Source: Chitinophaga sp.
Lineage (GTDB): Bacteria > Bacteroidota > Bacteroidia > Chitinophagales > Chitinophagaceae
Direction: 5' to 3'
Assembly: GCF_019236475.1 (NCBI RefSeq)
Contig: NZ_JAFAIX010000005.1
Span: 248,001 to 312,000, forward strand
DNA length: 64,000 nt
Below, in pieces: positions 56,795 to 64,000 of the stretch. The notes under the pieces are model-generated. The model was not told where the DNA came from. It saw nothing but the letters and a program-made list of their open reading frames with translations, and ran no database searches. Made by a program: the position numbers and the translations under genes. Positions within the stretch are counted from its first letter, which is position 1. Every line of letters begins with the position of its first letter.

Positions 56795-56974
56795 TTACTT
56801 TGGATCTTGTCTGCAATCAGTAACCCAATGCTTTCCATTCCAGCAAGGCTCATTGTAAGTGGTTTTTTCCTGACCATCGGACAGGTCAAATTCAGGTTGC
56901 AGTGCCATTAAACCACCTTTGATGGTTTCCAGGCTCTCCACCTTCTTTTCATTTAATTTTTCCAGCTTTTTCAT
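56795..56974 (-). CDS. RiPP precursor peptide A1 (59 residues, GG leader)
   Basis: A 59-residue peptide, translated by hand from the ATG at 56974 to the TAA at 56795. Leader and first core residues match the other precursor at 24 of the first 29 positions, including LNEKK, SLET, KGGLMALQPEF. After residue 29 the two diverge: here the core is D-L-S-D-G-Q-E-K-T-T-Y-N-E-P-C-W and then two Trp, two Cys (44 and 54) and acidic residues. The shared leader and divergent core suggest one maturation machinery acting on two products. It is first in the precursor pair after the LytTR gene. Confidence 0.88.
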   Translation of the reverse strand: MKKLEKLNEKKVESLETIKGGLMALQPEFDLSDGQEKTTYNEPCWNGKHWVTDCRQDPK

Positions 56975-57137
56975 ATATGTTTTTTTTAGAACATGCTACA
57001 TATATCTCGGCTGACCTTGGGGTGCATTATGTCTCCTCATGCATTTCATTAGGTCACTCGTATATGGTTAATTACAGGGCTTATCCCTTTACGACCTAAA
57101 ATTAAAGCACCCAGGAATTGGTATAAAAGCTGATTAA

Positions 57138-57165
57138 TATTTGCGGGGAATCGGTCATTATTTGC
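57138..57165. promoter_or_regulatory. Direct repeat, possible LytTR operator for the RiPP genes
   Basis: TATTTGC occurs at 57138-57144 and 57159-57165, 21 bases apart centre to centre, two helical turns. The surrounding 20-base blocks agree at 13 positions. LytTR regulators bind direct repeats with about this spacing, and the site lies in the 214-base gap between the regulator gene and the first precursor. Confidence 0.4.
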
Positions 57166-57188
57166 AGAAAAAGGGGAAATATCCGCGT

Positions 57189-57926
57189 TTACATGCGTTC
57201 CAAGAAACTGGCTACCGCCTCTTTTTTTCGCTCCGACACGGGGATTTTGTCGCCCGTAGTCATTTCTAGGTAGCCATCTTTGAAGTATTTGCTTACAAAT
57301 TGACCATTGACCAGGTACGACTGATGGCAACGCAGGAAGGTATCTGTTGGTAATACGGCCTCATATTCTTTCAATACTTTAGATACCAGGATGGAAGTGC
57401 CATCATTTATCCAGAAGGTGGTATATCCCTTATCACTGCTGCAATACACAATATCTTCTATGTTGATGACCTGTGTAAAGGCGGTACTCTTTAATGCAAT
57501 CCGCTTAGGGCGGGCACTCCCCCTATAATGGGTGGCAGCAATTTCTAATTGATACTGGTTAAATTTATGTTGCTCCGTTTTCTTAAAACAACGGTCAACA
57601 GTGTCGTTAAACTGTTCTGTATCCAGTGGCTTCAGCAAATAGCCACAGGCGCCCAGGTTGAGGGCTTGAATAGCATACTCGTTATAGGCTGTGATGAAAA
57701 TAACCTGAGAGCCGGATACATCGATACGGTTAAAAAGGGTAAAGCAGGTATCATCTTTCAGTTGTATATCTGCCAATATCAGCTCAGGCTTCAGTTGGGG
57801 GATTTCTTTCTCTGCCTTCACAATATCCGCCGCATACCCTACCAACTGTAAATAAGGTAGCTGGTCTACCAACGCTATAATATGTTTCTGAATATTGGTT
57901 TCGTCTTCAAGAATATAAACAGTCAT
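57189..57926 (-). CDS. LytTR response regulator of the RiPP locus
   Basis: A 245-residue regulator: the receiver domain has Asp53 as phospho-acceptor (LILADIQLKD), and Lys in YLLKPLDTE; the LytTR domain (about 140-240) shows CHQSYLVNGQFVSKYFKDGY and ends VASFLERM. It follows the sensor kinase by 11 bases. Its position just before the precursor genes on the same strand argues that it controls them. Confidence 0.93.
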   Translation of the reverse strand: MTVYILEDETNIQKHIIALVDQLPYLQLVGYAADIVKAEKEIPQLKPELILADIQLKDDTCFTLFNRIDVSGSQVIFITAYNEYAIQALNLGACGYLLKPLDTEQFNDTVDRCFKKTEQHKFNQYQLEIAATHYRGSARPKRIALKSTAFTQVINIEDIVYCSSDKGYTTFWINDGTSILVSKVLKEYEAVLPTDTFLRCHQSYLVNGQFVSKYFKDGYLEMTTGDKIPVSERKKEAVASFLERM

Positions 57927-57937
57927 CTATCTATTTT

Positions 57938-59851
57938 TTAAGCTATTATTAGGGGAATGGTGACGATTACAACAAATCCGTTGCTATCCTGTTTGGGGCT
58001 ACACGAAAAATATGCCAGTTGCTGTTCTTTATTAAAGAGTAAATCCAATCGTTCTTGTACGATGATCTGCGATAATGATTTCTTTTCGCTATGCTGGTGC
58101 ATATTTGCTTTAATGCCCACACCGTTATCATCAATGGTAATGACCAGTTGTTTGGCCACCTGTTGAAAAGTAATCAGCAGGAACCCTTTATAGTCAATGG
58201 TTTTAAACCCATGCTCAATGGCGTTTTCTACGAAAGGTTGTATCAGCATGGGAGGAATTAATATATCCGAAATTTCTAATTCATTCGCATCGATGCGGTA
58301 GTCAAACATCCCAGTAAAGCGCATCTGCTGTAGTCGAATATAATTTTCAAGCGCAGTAATTTCTTCTTCCAACAAAATAAAATCTTGCCGGTTTAGTTCC
58401 AAAATATGCCGCATCAACCTCGAAAAAGAAACGAGGTAAGCATTAGCCTCCTGTTTGCGATCGCTACTGATAAGTCCTTGTAGATTGGCCACTGCATTGT
58501 AAATAAAATGCGGGTTCAGTTGCTGCTGCCGGGTTTTTTGTTCCAACAGTAGGCGTTTGTTATCTATCAGAAGTTTTTCATTTTTTTCTCGGAGTAGGCG
58601 TTGCCGGTAGATGGTATATATAAAAAATACGCCCACTATTAATAAGGTACATATGACGAAAAATATCCAGCGTTGCTGAGAGATGATTTTTTCATTTAAC
58701 GCATTCTCTGTTTTGAGTGTCGTTATGGCCTGATCCTTTTTCTCTGTCTGGTAGCGGGTATGCAGCTCTTCGATCTTAGCGGCTTCTATCGAATCGTTAT
58801 TTCTTACATATGTTTCATAGGAGTTTTTGAAAGCTACCAGTGCATTCTTATAATCTCCTTTTTTCCGGTAGGACTCCGTTAGTCCTTCATAAATATTAAT
58901 AAGATTGGTCGACTTTTTATGCTCAACTGCCCAGGCGATGCAGGCATTATAATAGTAAATCGCTGAGTCAGGCTGATTATTTCGTACAAAGCTGGTAGCA
59001 AGGTTATTAAAGACAAATGTATTTAGTCGGTCATGGTCCTTCATATAGTTAAAAAAAATCTTCTCACAGGCTGTTGCCTTTGAAAGATCTCCCTTAATGG
59101 CATATATCTGGGCCTCATAGTCGAATGTCCGTACTAATGCCATACTATCCTCAATCTGGATCGCCAGTTGACGGGCACTGTCCAGGTAATGTTGCATGGA
59201 CTCCTGATCCAACTGCTTAGCAGCTAGCATAAAGGAGATATCGTAATAGCGCTGACGAATGATTGGATGCTGGTTAAAAGGATTATGTTTAAAATATAAC
59301 CGGGTATAAAGTATGGCTTTGCCAATTTTATCATTGTTATAGTAGGACCTCGCCATCAAATCGTATAGCCGATACCGGAATATACTATTGTTCCGTTCTG
59401 CCCTTTTAATGGCCTCCAGGATCTGTGAAGCCTGGTCTGCCTTCGTGATATTATTGGCAGCAATGGAAAGATCCAAGACAGAAAAATCCTTCAGACTAAC
59501 CAATGGCGAATCCGCCGGAGAGAGCGCCATCTGCTTGTAATAATACAATGCACTATCTAACTCCCTTTTCTGTTCAAACTGGTAACCTCTGAAATAATTG
59601 TAGTACGGGTCTTCCTCTTTATTATTTTCTTTTTCGAATGCAGCCAGGACAGCGGCTACCCTTTCCATCATGACCGGTTTTGAACTCGTATCATGAGAGA
59701 GAATTAATGGAATAAATGCAGCATCCTGCCTATTTGTAATATTTCTTACAGCTTTCTTTTGGGGCCTTGTTCCCTCCTTACAGCCAGTATACAAACATAG
59801 CATAATAATATAGGCAACAATGACAGTACATGGTCGATACAGGTTCTTCAT
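57938..59851 (-). CDS. TPR-containing LytS-type sensor kinase of the RiPP locus
   Basis: A 637-residue kinase from ATG 59851; an upstream in-frame start (59998) gives no signal sequence and is rejected. The N-terminus has a hydrophobic export segment with LYTGC (about 20-24), an atypical lipobox. A large TPR region (about 80-370) follows, then a transmembrane segment at about 395-415, a coiled coil, and the kinase motif LNPHFIYNAVANLQGL with His448. The ATPase domain is near 520-630. The periplasmic TPR array may sense a peptide or protein, possibly the exported product itself, but this is inferred. Confidence 0.88.
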   Translation of the reverse strand: MKNLYRPCTVIVAYIIMLCLYTGCKEGTRPQKKAVRNITNRQDAAFIPLILSHDTSSKPVMMERVAAVLAAFEKENNKEEDPYYNYFRGYQFEQKRELDSALYYYKQMALSPADSPLVSLKDFSVLDLSIAANNITKADQASQILEAIKRAERNNSIFRYRLYDLMARSYYNNDKIGKAILYTRLYFKHNPFNQHPIIRQRYYDISFMLAAKQLDQESMQHYLDSARQLAIQIEDSMALVRTFDYEAQIYAIKGDLSKATACEKIFFNYMKDHDRLNTFVFNNLATSFVRNNQPDSAIYYYNACIAWAVEHKKSTNLINIYEGLTESYRKKGDYKNALVAFKNSYETYVRNNDSIEAAKIEELHTRYQTEKKDQAITTLKTENALNEKIISQQRWIFFVICTLLIVGVFFIYTIYRQRLLREKNEKLLIDNKRLLLEQKTRQQQLNPHFIYNAVANLQGLISSDRKQEANAYLVSFSRLMRHILELNRQDFILLEEEITALENYIRLQQMRFTGMFDYRIDANELEISDILIPPMLIQPFVENAIEHGFKTIDYKGFLLITFQQVAKQLVITIDDNGVGIKANMHQHSEKKSLSQIIVQERLDLLFNKEQQLAYFSCSPKQDSNGFVVIVTIPLIIA

Positions 59852-59963
59852 ACTAATTAATGGCCTGGTTGATAATTTGATGATTAGCTCATGACCGCTA
59901 TCTCTACAGTATTGGAAACAAATATAGAAATATTTCCGCCATTCGTAGTCCTTACCAATAAAA

Positions 59964-59989
59964 AAGCCCGTTGCAGTTGCAACGGGCTT
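59964..59989 (-). terminator. Terminator after the GH30 gene
   Basis: AAGCCCGTTGCA (59964-59975) and TGCAACGGGCTT (59978-59989); the real loop is a few bases larger. On the minus strand it is followed by T-rich sequence, isolating the RiPP kinase from GH30. Confidence 0.8.
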
Positions 59990-60010
59990 ACTATTCACAA
60001 GGGATGAAGA

Positions 60011-61525
60011 TTAATTAGCAGTACCAGTGAAGGTCACCACGCTGGTGGCAGGCACCTGTGCGGTGAAGCTACCATTGCTGTTGGCTGCAATTGGCGCCGT
60101 AGCGGCCCAGTGGTCGTTGCTAGCAGCGGAAGTTACATAACCAGTAATAGTAGAGGAAGTGAAGCCTGACAATGCCATTGCAAGGTTAACAGGTACAGAT
60201 CCAGTGTTAGTCACTACGATGCTGAATGCGCCTGTCGTTGGATTTTTATAGGAAGACACGAGCACATTGCTATTATTGGAAACACTAGATCCAAAGCGGA
60301 AATAGCCTGGTTTAATGTATCTGGAATAGTTACCCAATACATCGTATGTTTTAGGGAACTCCAAGGTACCATCGCTCTTAGTGCAGATCAGCGCCTCATT
60401 ATTTTGGAACGCCAGCATACCCAGCCAGTAGATATAAGTATTCACACTACAATTCACCAAGAATTTGTGCATGCTGGTGGCGAGTTTCAAACCTTCTGTC
60501 ATGCTGGCATCATAGGTACCACCATCATCCGAAGCTTCTGTTACCCATGTTGGTTTATTACCAGTAGCGTAGTTCCAGGTGGTTGGATTTTGATTAAATC
60601 CATGTTTCCCCAGGATTAAATCGCCCTGTTCTACATAGCCATGGCCTGCGAGGATGTCCACATTACTTCTATCCATAGCAGACAGGAAGCTGTTGGCTGT
60701 GCCCCATGCAGCATTTTCAGAGGCGATAATTTTTACATTGTTGAATCCCTGCGCATTCAATGCAGGACGCAGGTTATTGGACACAAATTGACCGAGATGT
60801 GAAGAAGTCCAATAGGAAGCCGGCCAGCTAGAGAATACATTTTCTGGCTCATTGGTAGGGGAAACGCCCCACAGGTCAACGCCTTCATTCTTATAACCTT
60901 TCACAAATCCCGCAATGTAATTAGCGAAATCGGTAGAGCAGCAGCTATAGTTCAAACTATTAAAGTTTTGTCCACTTACACTGCTGGTATTGGTTTTCAT
61001 ATAGAGCGGCGGCGTCCAGGCAGAGGCAAACGCAATAGGCGTCTGATAACGTTGCTTAACGGTTTTCAACACCCATAATTGAGAGATCTGTGCTTTTTGG
61101 TCATCAGTAAGGGCATTGTAAGCCGCAGACCCAGGAACGATGCTAATATCGGTTCCTGCAGGCTTGATCGTTACGATGCCAGTGGATTTGTCGAACGGAT
61201 AGGTGTACATAATTTCACCCCGAATAATATTCAACTGAAGACCGGCGCTGCCCCACAGTAAAGACATGATCGTGTCTCTGTTGGCAGATTCAAAGAAAGG
61301 GGTAACACGTCCGGCGAAGGCGCCAAATCCTTGTATAGGCTGCAATCCCTGACTCCAGTTCAAAGAGATATTAGCGCTATCTACTCCCGGTGTGGTAGAG
61401 GCAATCTGTGCCTTATTACCAGTGATTTGCTGCAGTGCGTCCTGCTTGGATTCTTTGGAACAACTTGCACTAAAGAATGCTGCCAATACTGGCAGTGCAA
61501 GCGCTTTGAGATGTTTGTTTTTCAT
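60011..61525 (-). CDS. Glycoside hydrolase family 30 lipoprotein
   Basis: A 504-residue lipoprotein (lipobox FSASC, Cys about 22). A TIM barrel of the GH30 type follows: LQPIQGFGAFAGRVT at about 60-75, the acid/base Glu in SPTNEPEN, and the nucleophile Glu in PTWVTEASDDG. A C-terminal beta-sandwich (about 410-504) completes the fold. Members act on xylans, beta-1,6-glucans or glucosylceramides. The sequence near the nucleophile resembles the glucuronoxylanase/glucanase subgroups, but the substrate remains unassigned. It is on the outer face or in the periplasm. Confidence 0.9.
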   Translation of the reverse strand: MKNKHLKALALPVLAAFFSASCSKESKQDALQQITGNKAQIASTTPGVDSANISLNWSQGLQPIQGFGAFAGRVTPFFESANRDTIMSLLWGSAGLQLNIIRGEIMYTYPFDKSTGIVTIKPAGTDISIVPGSAAYNALTDDQKAQISQLWVLKTVKQRYQTPIAFASAWTPPLYMKTNTSSVSGQNFNSLNYSCCSTDFANYIAGFVKGYKNEGVDLWGVSPTNEPENVFSSWPASYWTSSHLGQFVSNNLRPALNAQGFNNVKIIASENAAWGTANSFLSAMDRSNVDILAGHGYVEQGDLILGKHGFNQNPTTWNYATGNKPTWVTEASDDGGTYDASMTEGLKLATSMHKFLVNCSVNTYIYWLGMLAFQNNEALICTKSDGTLEFPKTYDVLGNYSRYIKPGYFRFGSSVSNNSNVLVSSYKNPTTGAFSIVVTNTGSVPVNLAMALSGFTSSTITGYVTSAASNDHWAATAPIAANSNGSFTAQVPATSVVTFTGTAN

Positions 61526-61756
61526 TATTCAATTTTGGGTTTAGAGAAAAAGGATATCTGTTCCATAGGTTTTACTATGGTGGAATTACGTAACTTTAGT
61601 ACACCTGAAAATTGAAAATAGGATTTATAAAAACATAACGCAGTCGACACTATTCAATCGTAACTTAAATTTAATAAAGCTTTTCTAGTAGCGGCATACA
61701 GGGAAAATGACTGCGCAGGAATTGATAAAAAAGTATCAGCAACAAAATCGTAACCC

Positions 61757-62554
61757 ATGGAAGATATTAAACAGTATTTCGACGCCAATAAATCGCTCTG
61801 GAATCAATGGACCACTTTACATTTGGATTCCGAATTTTATAATGTACCCGCTTTTAAAGCAGGAGCTACCACACTCAACAAAATAGAACTGACAGAACTC
61901 AGCGCTGTCAAAGATAAATCTCTCCTGCACCTCCAATGCCACTTCGGTATGGATACGCTTTCCTGGGCCCGTGAAGGCGCTATCGTTACGGGAGTGGACC
62001 TCTCTGACAATGCGATCCACCATGCCCAAAAATTGGCTAAAGAAGTGGAAATCCCCGCTCATTTCATCTGCAGCAACGTATATGATCTGAAAACACATCT
62101 ACACAGCCATTTTGATATCGTCTTTACATCCTACGGCACTATCGGCTGGCTCCCCGATCTGGATAAATGGGCTACCATCGTAGCGCATTATCTCAAACCA
62201 GGCGGTAGATTCTATATGGCAGATTTTCATCCGATGATTTGGATGTATGGAGACGACTTTCAATCGATCGAATATGGTTACTTTAATACCGGCGTGATTG
62301 AAACAGATCAACAAGGTTCTTATGCAGATAGAAACGCGCCCATTTATGGTAAAGAATATGGCTGGAATCATCCTATCTCTGAAATACTGAACGCCCTCAT
62401 CAGGGCCGGACTACATATCTCCTTCTTCCACGAGTTCGATTATTCTCCGTATAACTGCTTCTCCAACACAGTGGAGGTGTTCCGAGGCAAGTGGCAGATC
62501 AAAGGACTAGAAGGCAAACTCCCCATGATGTATTCTATCATGGCGGTGAAGTAG
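61757..62554 (+). CDS. Class I SAM-dependent methyltransferase
   Basis: A 265-residue cytosolic enzyme. The SAM-binding motif I region reads LLHLQCHFGMDTLSWAREGA at about residues 55-74, with VTGVDLSDNAIHHAQKLA as motif II. A substrate region contains FTSYGTIGWLPDLDKWATIV. The substrate is unknown; similar proteins methylate small molecules. It is a single gene, closed by a strong terminator. Confidence 0.9.
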   Translation: MEDIKQYFDANKSLWNQWTTLHLDSEFYNVPAFKAGATTLNKIELTELSAVKDKSLLHLQCHFGMDTLSWAREGAIVTGVDLSDNAIHHAQKLAKEVEIPAHFICSNVYDLKTHLHSHFDIVFTSYGTIGWLPDLDKWATIVAHYLKPGGRFYMADFHPMIWMYGDDFQSIEYGYFNTGVIETDQQGSYADRNAPIYGKEYGWNHPISEILNALIRAGLHISFFHEFDYSPYNCFSNTVEVFRGKWQIKGLEGKLPMMYSIMAVK

Positions 62555-62563
62555 TTATCTCCC

Positions 62564-62604
62564 AAAAAAATGCCGGGACGTCTGTGACGCCCCGGCATTT
62601 TTTT
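62564..62604. terminator. Strong bidirectional terminator
   Basis: A7 TGCCGGG (62564-62577) pairs with CCCGGCA T7 (62591-62604), with an inner CGTC/GACG stem in the loop. Confidence 0.8.
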
Positions 62605-62613
62605 ATTTTTTTT

Positions 62614-62658
62614 GTTGTCCCTGCCCACTGGGCAGGGACAACAGGCAGGAGCGTTTTA
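62614..62658. repeat. Dispersed palindromic repeat, copy 2
   Basis: GTTGTCCCTGCCC (62614-62626) pairs exactly with GGGCAGGGACAAC (62630-62642) around ACT, followed by AGGCAGGAGCGTTTTA. The tail matches copy 1 at 935-979 almost base for base. Confidence 0.65.
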
Positions 62659-62681
62659 CCTCCATTTTTTGATTTACATCA

Positions 62682-62713
62682 CCCCTGCCCGCTGGGCAAG
62701 GACGACAGGGCGT
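62682..62713. repeat. Dispersed palindromic repeat, partial copy 3
   Basis: CCCCTGCCC then GCT then GGGCAAGGACGACAGGGCG: a shorter relative of copies 1 and 2 with an imperfect arm and no GCGTTTTA tail. It abuts the end of the CusB-like gene. Confidence 0.5.
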
Positions 62714-62720
62714 AGGCTTC

Positions 62721-63866
62721 TTATTCCTCTTCTCCTGAATTCTTCAACTGCATCAGCAACGTATATGCATTCTTGGTCACCAACGTTTTACCAGATAAAT
62801 CCGTTTTGATTTCCGTATAGCCGTCATAGGTAGTACCTATTTCTACGGGTGTCATGGTAAATTTGTGCTTATCATCTACCAGAAATACATAATTTTTATT
62901 CTGCCATTTCACCACCGCTCCTTCTGGCACCGCTGGCGTATGCACATTATTCAGCTCTATCTCCGCATTCATAAACATCCCTGGCACTAATTTCTTATCG
63001 TACTTATCGAAATGACAGTGCACCTCACTACTACGACTCTCATCCACATTCCTCGTGATCAGATGGATACTAGCAGTGTACTTCTCTGAAGGGTTATTCA
63101 CCGCATAGCAAACAATCTGCTGGTCTTCAGATAAGTATTGCAAGTCTTTCTGGAATACAGTCAGGCTGAGATGCAGGTCAGCCGGATTGATCAGCTCAAA
63201 TAGCACTTCCGTAGGACTTACATACCTCCCTGTGTTCACATTCACTTTGGTAATAAACCCGGAAATAGGCGAATAAATGCTGGCAGATTTCGTGATGTTC
63301 GCATCGCTGAGTTTATCCGGGTTGATGTTGATCAGTTGGAGCTTCTCCCGCAGGGCGCTGGCGGTTACCCGTTGTCCTTCATACTCACTTTTTGCCTGCT
63401 GGTACACTTTATCGCTGTTGGCTTTGGATTCATTCAGCTCCTTCTGGCGCAGGTAATCCGCTTCTAGGTAGCGCAGTTTACTTTTAGCCATCAAGTAATC
63501 CTGCTGTAACTGGATGTACTGCGGATCTTCCAACGTAGCCAGCACCTGCCCCTTCGTGATAGGCATACCTGGCAACAGTTTCATGGTTTTGAGATAACCA
63601 CCTAGGGGCATACTTACGGATACCACATTCTGCGGAGGTACATCCACCACACCGTTTACACGCAGCAATGAATGCATTGTTTTCTCTGTAACGGTACCTG
63701 TTTGAATATCTCCATTCTTCAATTGCGCAGGCGTCAGTTCTACAGTATTGGTAACCGTATCAGTTGCGGCGGCCACTGTTGCCGGCGCTTTTGCTTCCTG
63801 TGGTTTGCTGTTGCAGGCCATCAGGAGCGCATTACATGTATATAGTATTATGATAGTCTTTTTCAT
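62721..63866 (-). CDS. RND efflux adaptor lipoprotein (CusB/CzcB-like)
   Basis: A 381-residue membrane-fusion lipoprotein (lipobox LMAC, Cys about 18). It has the CusB/CzcB arrangement: VELTPAQLKNGDIQTGTVTE at about 43-62, the lipoyl half VSVSMPLGGYLKTMKLLPG, a coiled hairpin at about 120-190, the second lipoyl half IYSPISGFITKVNVNTGRYV, and a C-terminal domain with VPEGAVVKWQNKNYVFLVDD. It belongs to the heavy-metal-type RND group, but the metal-binding residues are not evident. The next gene of the operon lies 14 bases upstream. Confidence 0.9.
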   Translation of the reverse strand: MKKTIIILYTCNALLMACNSKPQEAKAPATVAAATDTVTNTVELTPAQLKNGDIQTGTVTEKTMHSLLRVNGVVDVPPQNVVSVSMPLGGYLKTMKLLPGMPITKGQVLATLEDPQYIQLQQDYLMAKSKLRYLEADYLRQKELNESKANSDKVYQQAKSEYEGQRVTASALREKLQLININPDKLSDANITKSASIYSPISGFITKVNVNTGRYVSPTEVLFELINPADLHLSLTVFQKDLQYLSEDQQIVCYAVNNPSEKYTASIHLITRNVDESRSSEVHCHFDKYDKKLVPGMFMNAEIELNNVHTPAVPEGAVVKWQNKNYVFLVDDKHKFTMTPVEIGTTYDGYTEIKTDLSGKTLVTKNAYTLLMQLKNSGEEE

Positions 63867-63880
63867 CCGACGGCTGTTTT

Positions 63881-64000
63881 TTAAATATTTCCGCTCAATT
63901 TTTCTACGGTAAAGGCAGCATTATTCAACTGCTCGATGGTATTATAATAGCTGCTACGCATGTCTAGTGCTTGGTTGATCAGTATCACCCATTCCAGGTA
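63881..64000 (-). CDS. C-terminal end of TolC-like channel or CusA-TolC fusion
   Basis: The last 39 residues of a minus-strand gene entering from the right edge (YLEWVILINQALDMRSSYYN and on to LSGNI, stop at 63881). The amphipathic helical pattern ending near NNAAFTVEKLSG is typical of the final helix of an outer-membrane efflux protein. In Bacteroidota this module is often fused to the C-terminus of a CusA/CzcA permease, and the 14-base gap to a CusB-like adaptor fits either case. Confidence 0.6.
   Translation of the reverse strand, partial: YLEWVILINQALDMRSSYYNTIEQLNNAAFTVEKLSGNI

Noticed and set aside
61563..61580. Operator palindrome CCATAG/CTATGG upstream of the GH30 gene
   Set aside because: Only six-base arms, expected by chance at this frequency, and no context supports it.

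Overview
The window looks like a chromosomal segment of a Bacteroidota member close to Chitinophaga/Chitinophagaceae. Supporting evidence: a type-A T9SS C-terminal sorting domain, GH97, GH47 and PL6 carbohydrate-active enzymes, LytS/LytTR two-component pairs, RND efflux tripartite operons with lipoprotein adaptors, the fused rhamnulose-1-phosphate aldolase/lactaldehyde dehydrogenase rhamnose pathway, weak Shine-Dalgarno sequences, and TAnnTTTG-type -7 promoter elements. Genus is an inference from gene content and was not tested by a search.

Layout. 1-2.3 kb: start of a probable ECF sigma factor running off the left edge, a DinB-like protein, and an AT-rich two-gene unit with a Panacea-domain (SocA-like) antitoxin overlapping an unrecognised gene that is a candidate toxin. 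2.4-10.4 kb (minus strand): RND adaptor, RND permease with an EF-hand-like loop, TolC-like channel, then a histidine kinase/OmpR regulator pair. 10.5-13.4 kb: two unrecognised exported proteins and a periplasmic cyclophilin. 13.4-21.0 kb (plus): AraC regulator followed by a Planctomycetes-style cluster (PSCyt1/DUF1549/DUF1553 cytochrome protein, DUF1501 Tat protein, TIM-barrel epimerase, DUF2231 membrane cytochrome with LRR-like tail). 21.1-30.2 kb: tail-fibre-like surface protein, S1 sulfatase, amino-acid permease, a nine-unit minisatellite, gpmA, an Lrp-type regulator, ppsA and a secreted hypothetical protein. 30.6-33.6 kb: SPFH/flotillin-like protein with a repeated N-terminal module, and a phytanoyl-CoA dioxygenase-like protein.

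33.7-40.8 kb is an L-rhamnose locus: divergent GntR-type regulator, rhaT, rhaEW, rhaI and a rhamnulokinase. 40.9-42.6 kb is a LytS/LytTR pair. 42.8-50.6 kb holds GH47 mannosidase, an LpxR-type lipid A deacylase, an unrecognised protein, a T9SS-exported PL6 lyase and a GH97 glycosidase. Between PL6 and GH97 is a LacI-type palindrome.

50.7-59.9 kb is the most interesting part: a complete 'grasp-with-spasm' RiPP locus on the minus strand. In transcription order it has a TPR sensor kinase, a LytTR regulator, two small precursor peptides (one of only 59 residues) with nearly identical GG leaders and divergent cores, a hairpin that could attenuate read-through, an ATP-grasp maturase, a coupled 59-residue protein, a SPASM protein without a radical-SAM cysteine triad, a C39-peptidase ABC exporter and an HlyD-type adaptor. 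The likely path is sensing, precursor expression, modification, leader removal by the exporter and secretion.

60-64 kb: GH30 lipoprotein, a SAM methyltransferase, dispersed palindromic repeats, a CusB-like adaptor and the 3' end of the next outer-membrane/RND component. No tRNA, rRNA, CRISPR array or insertion sequence was recognised.
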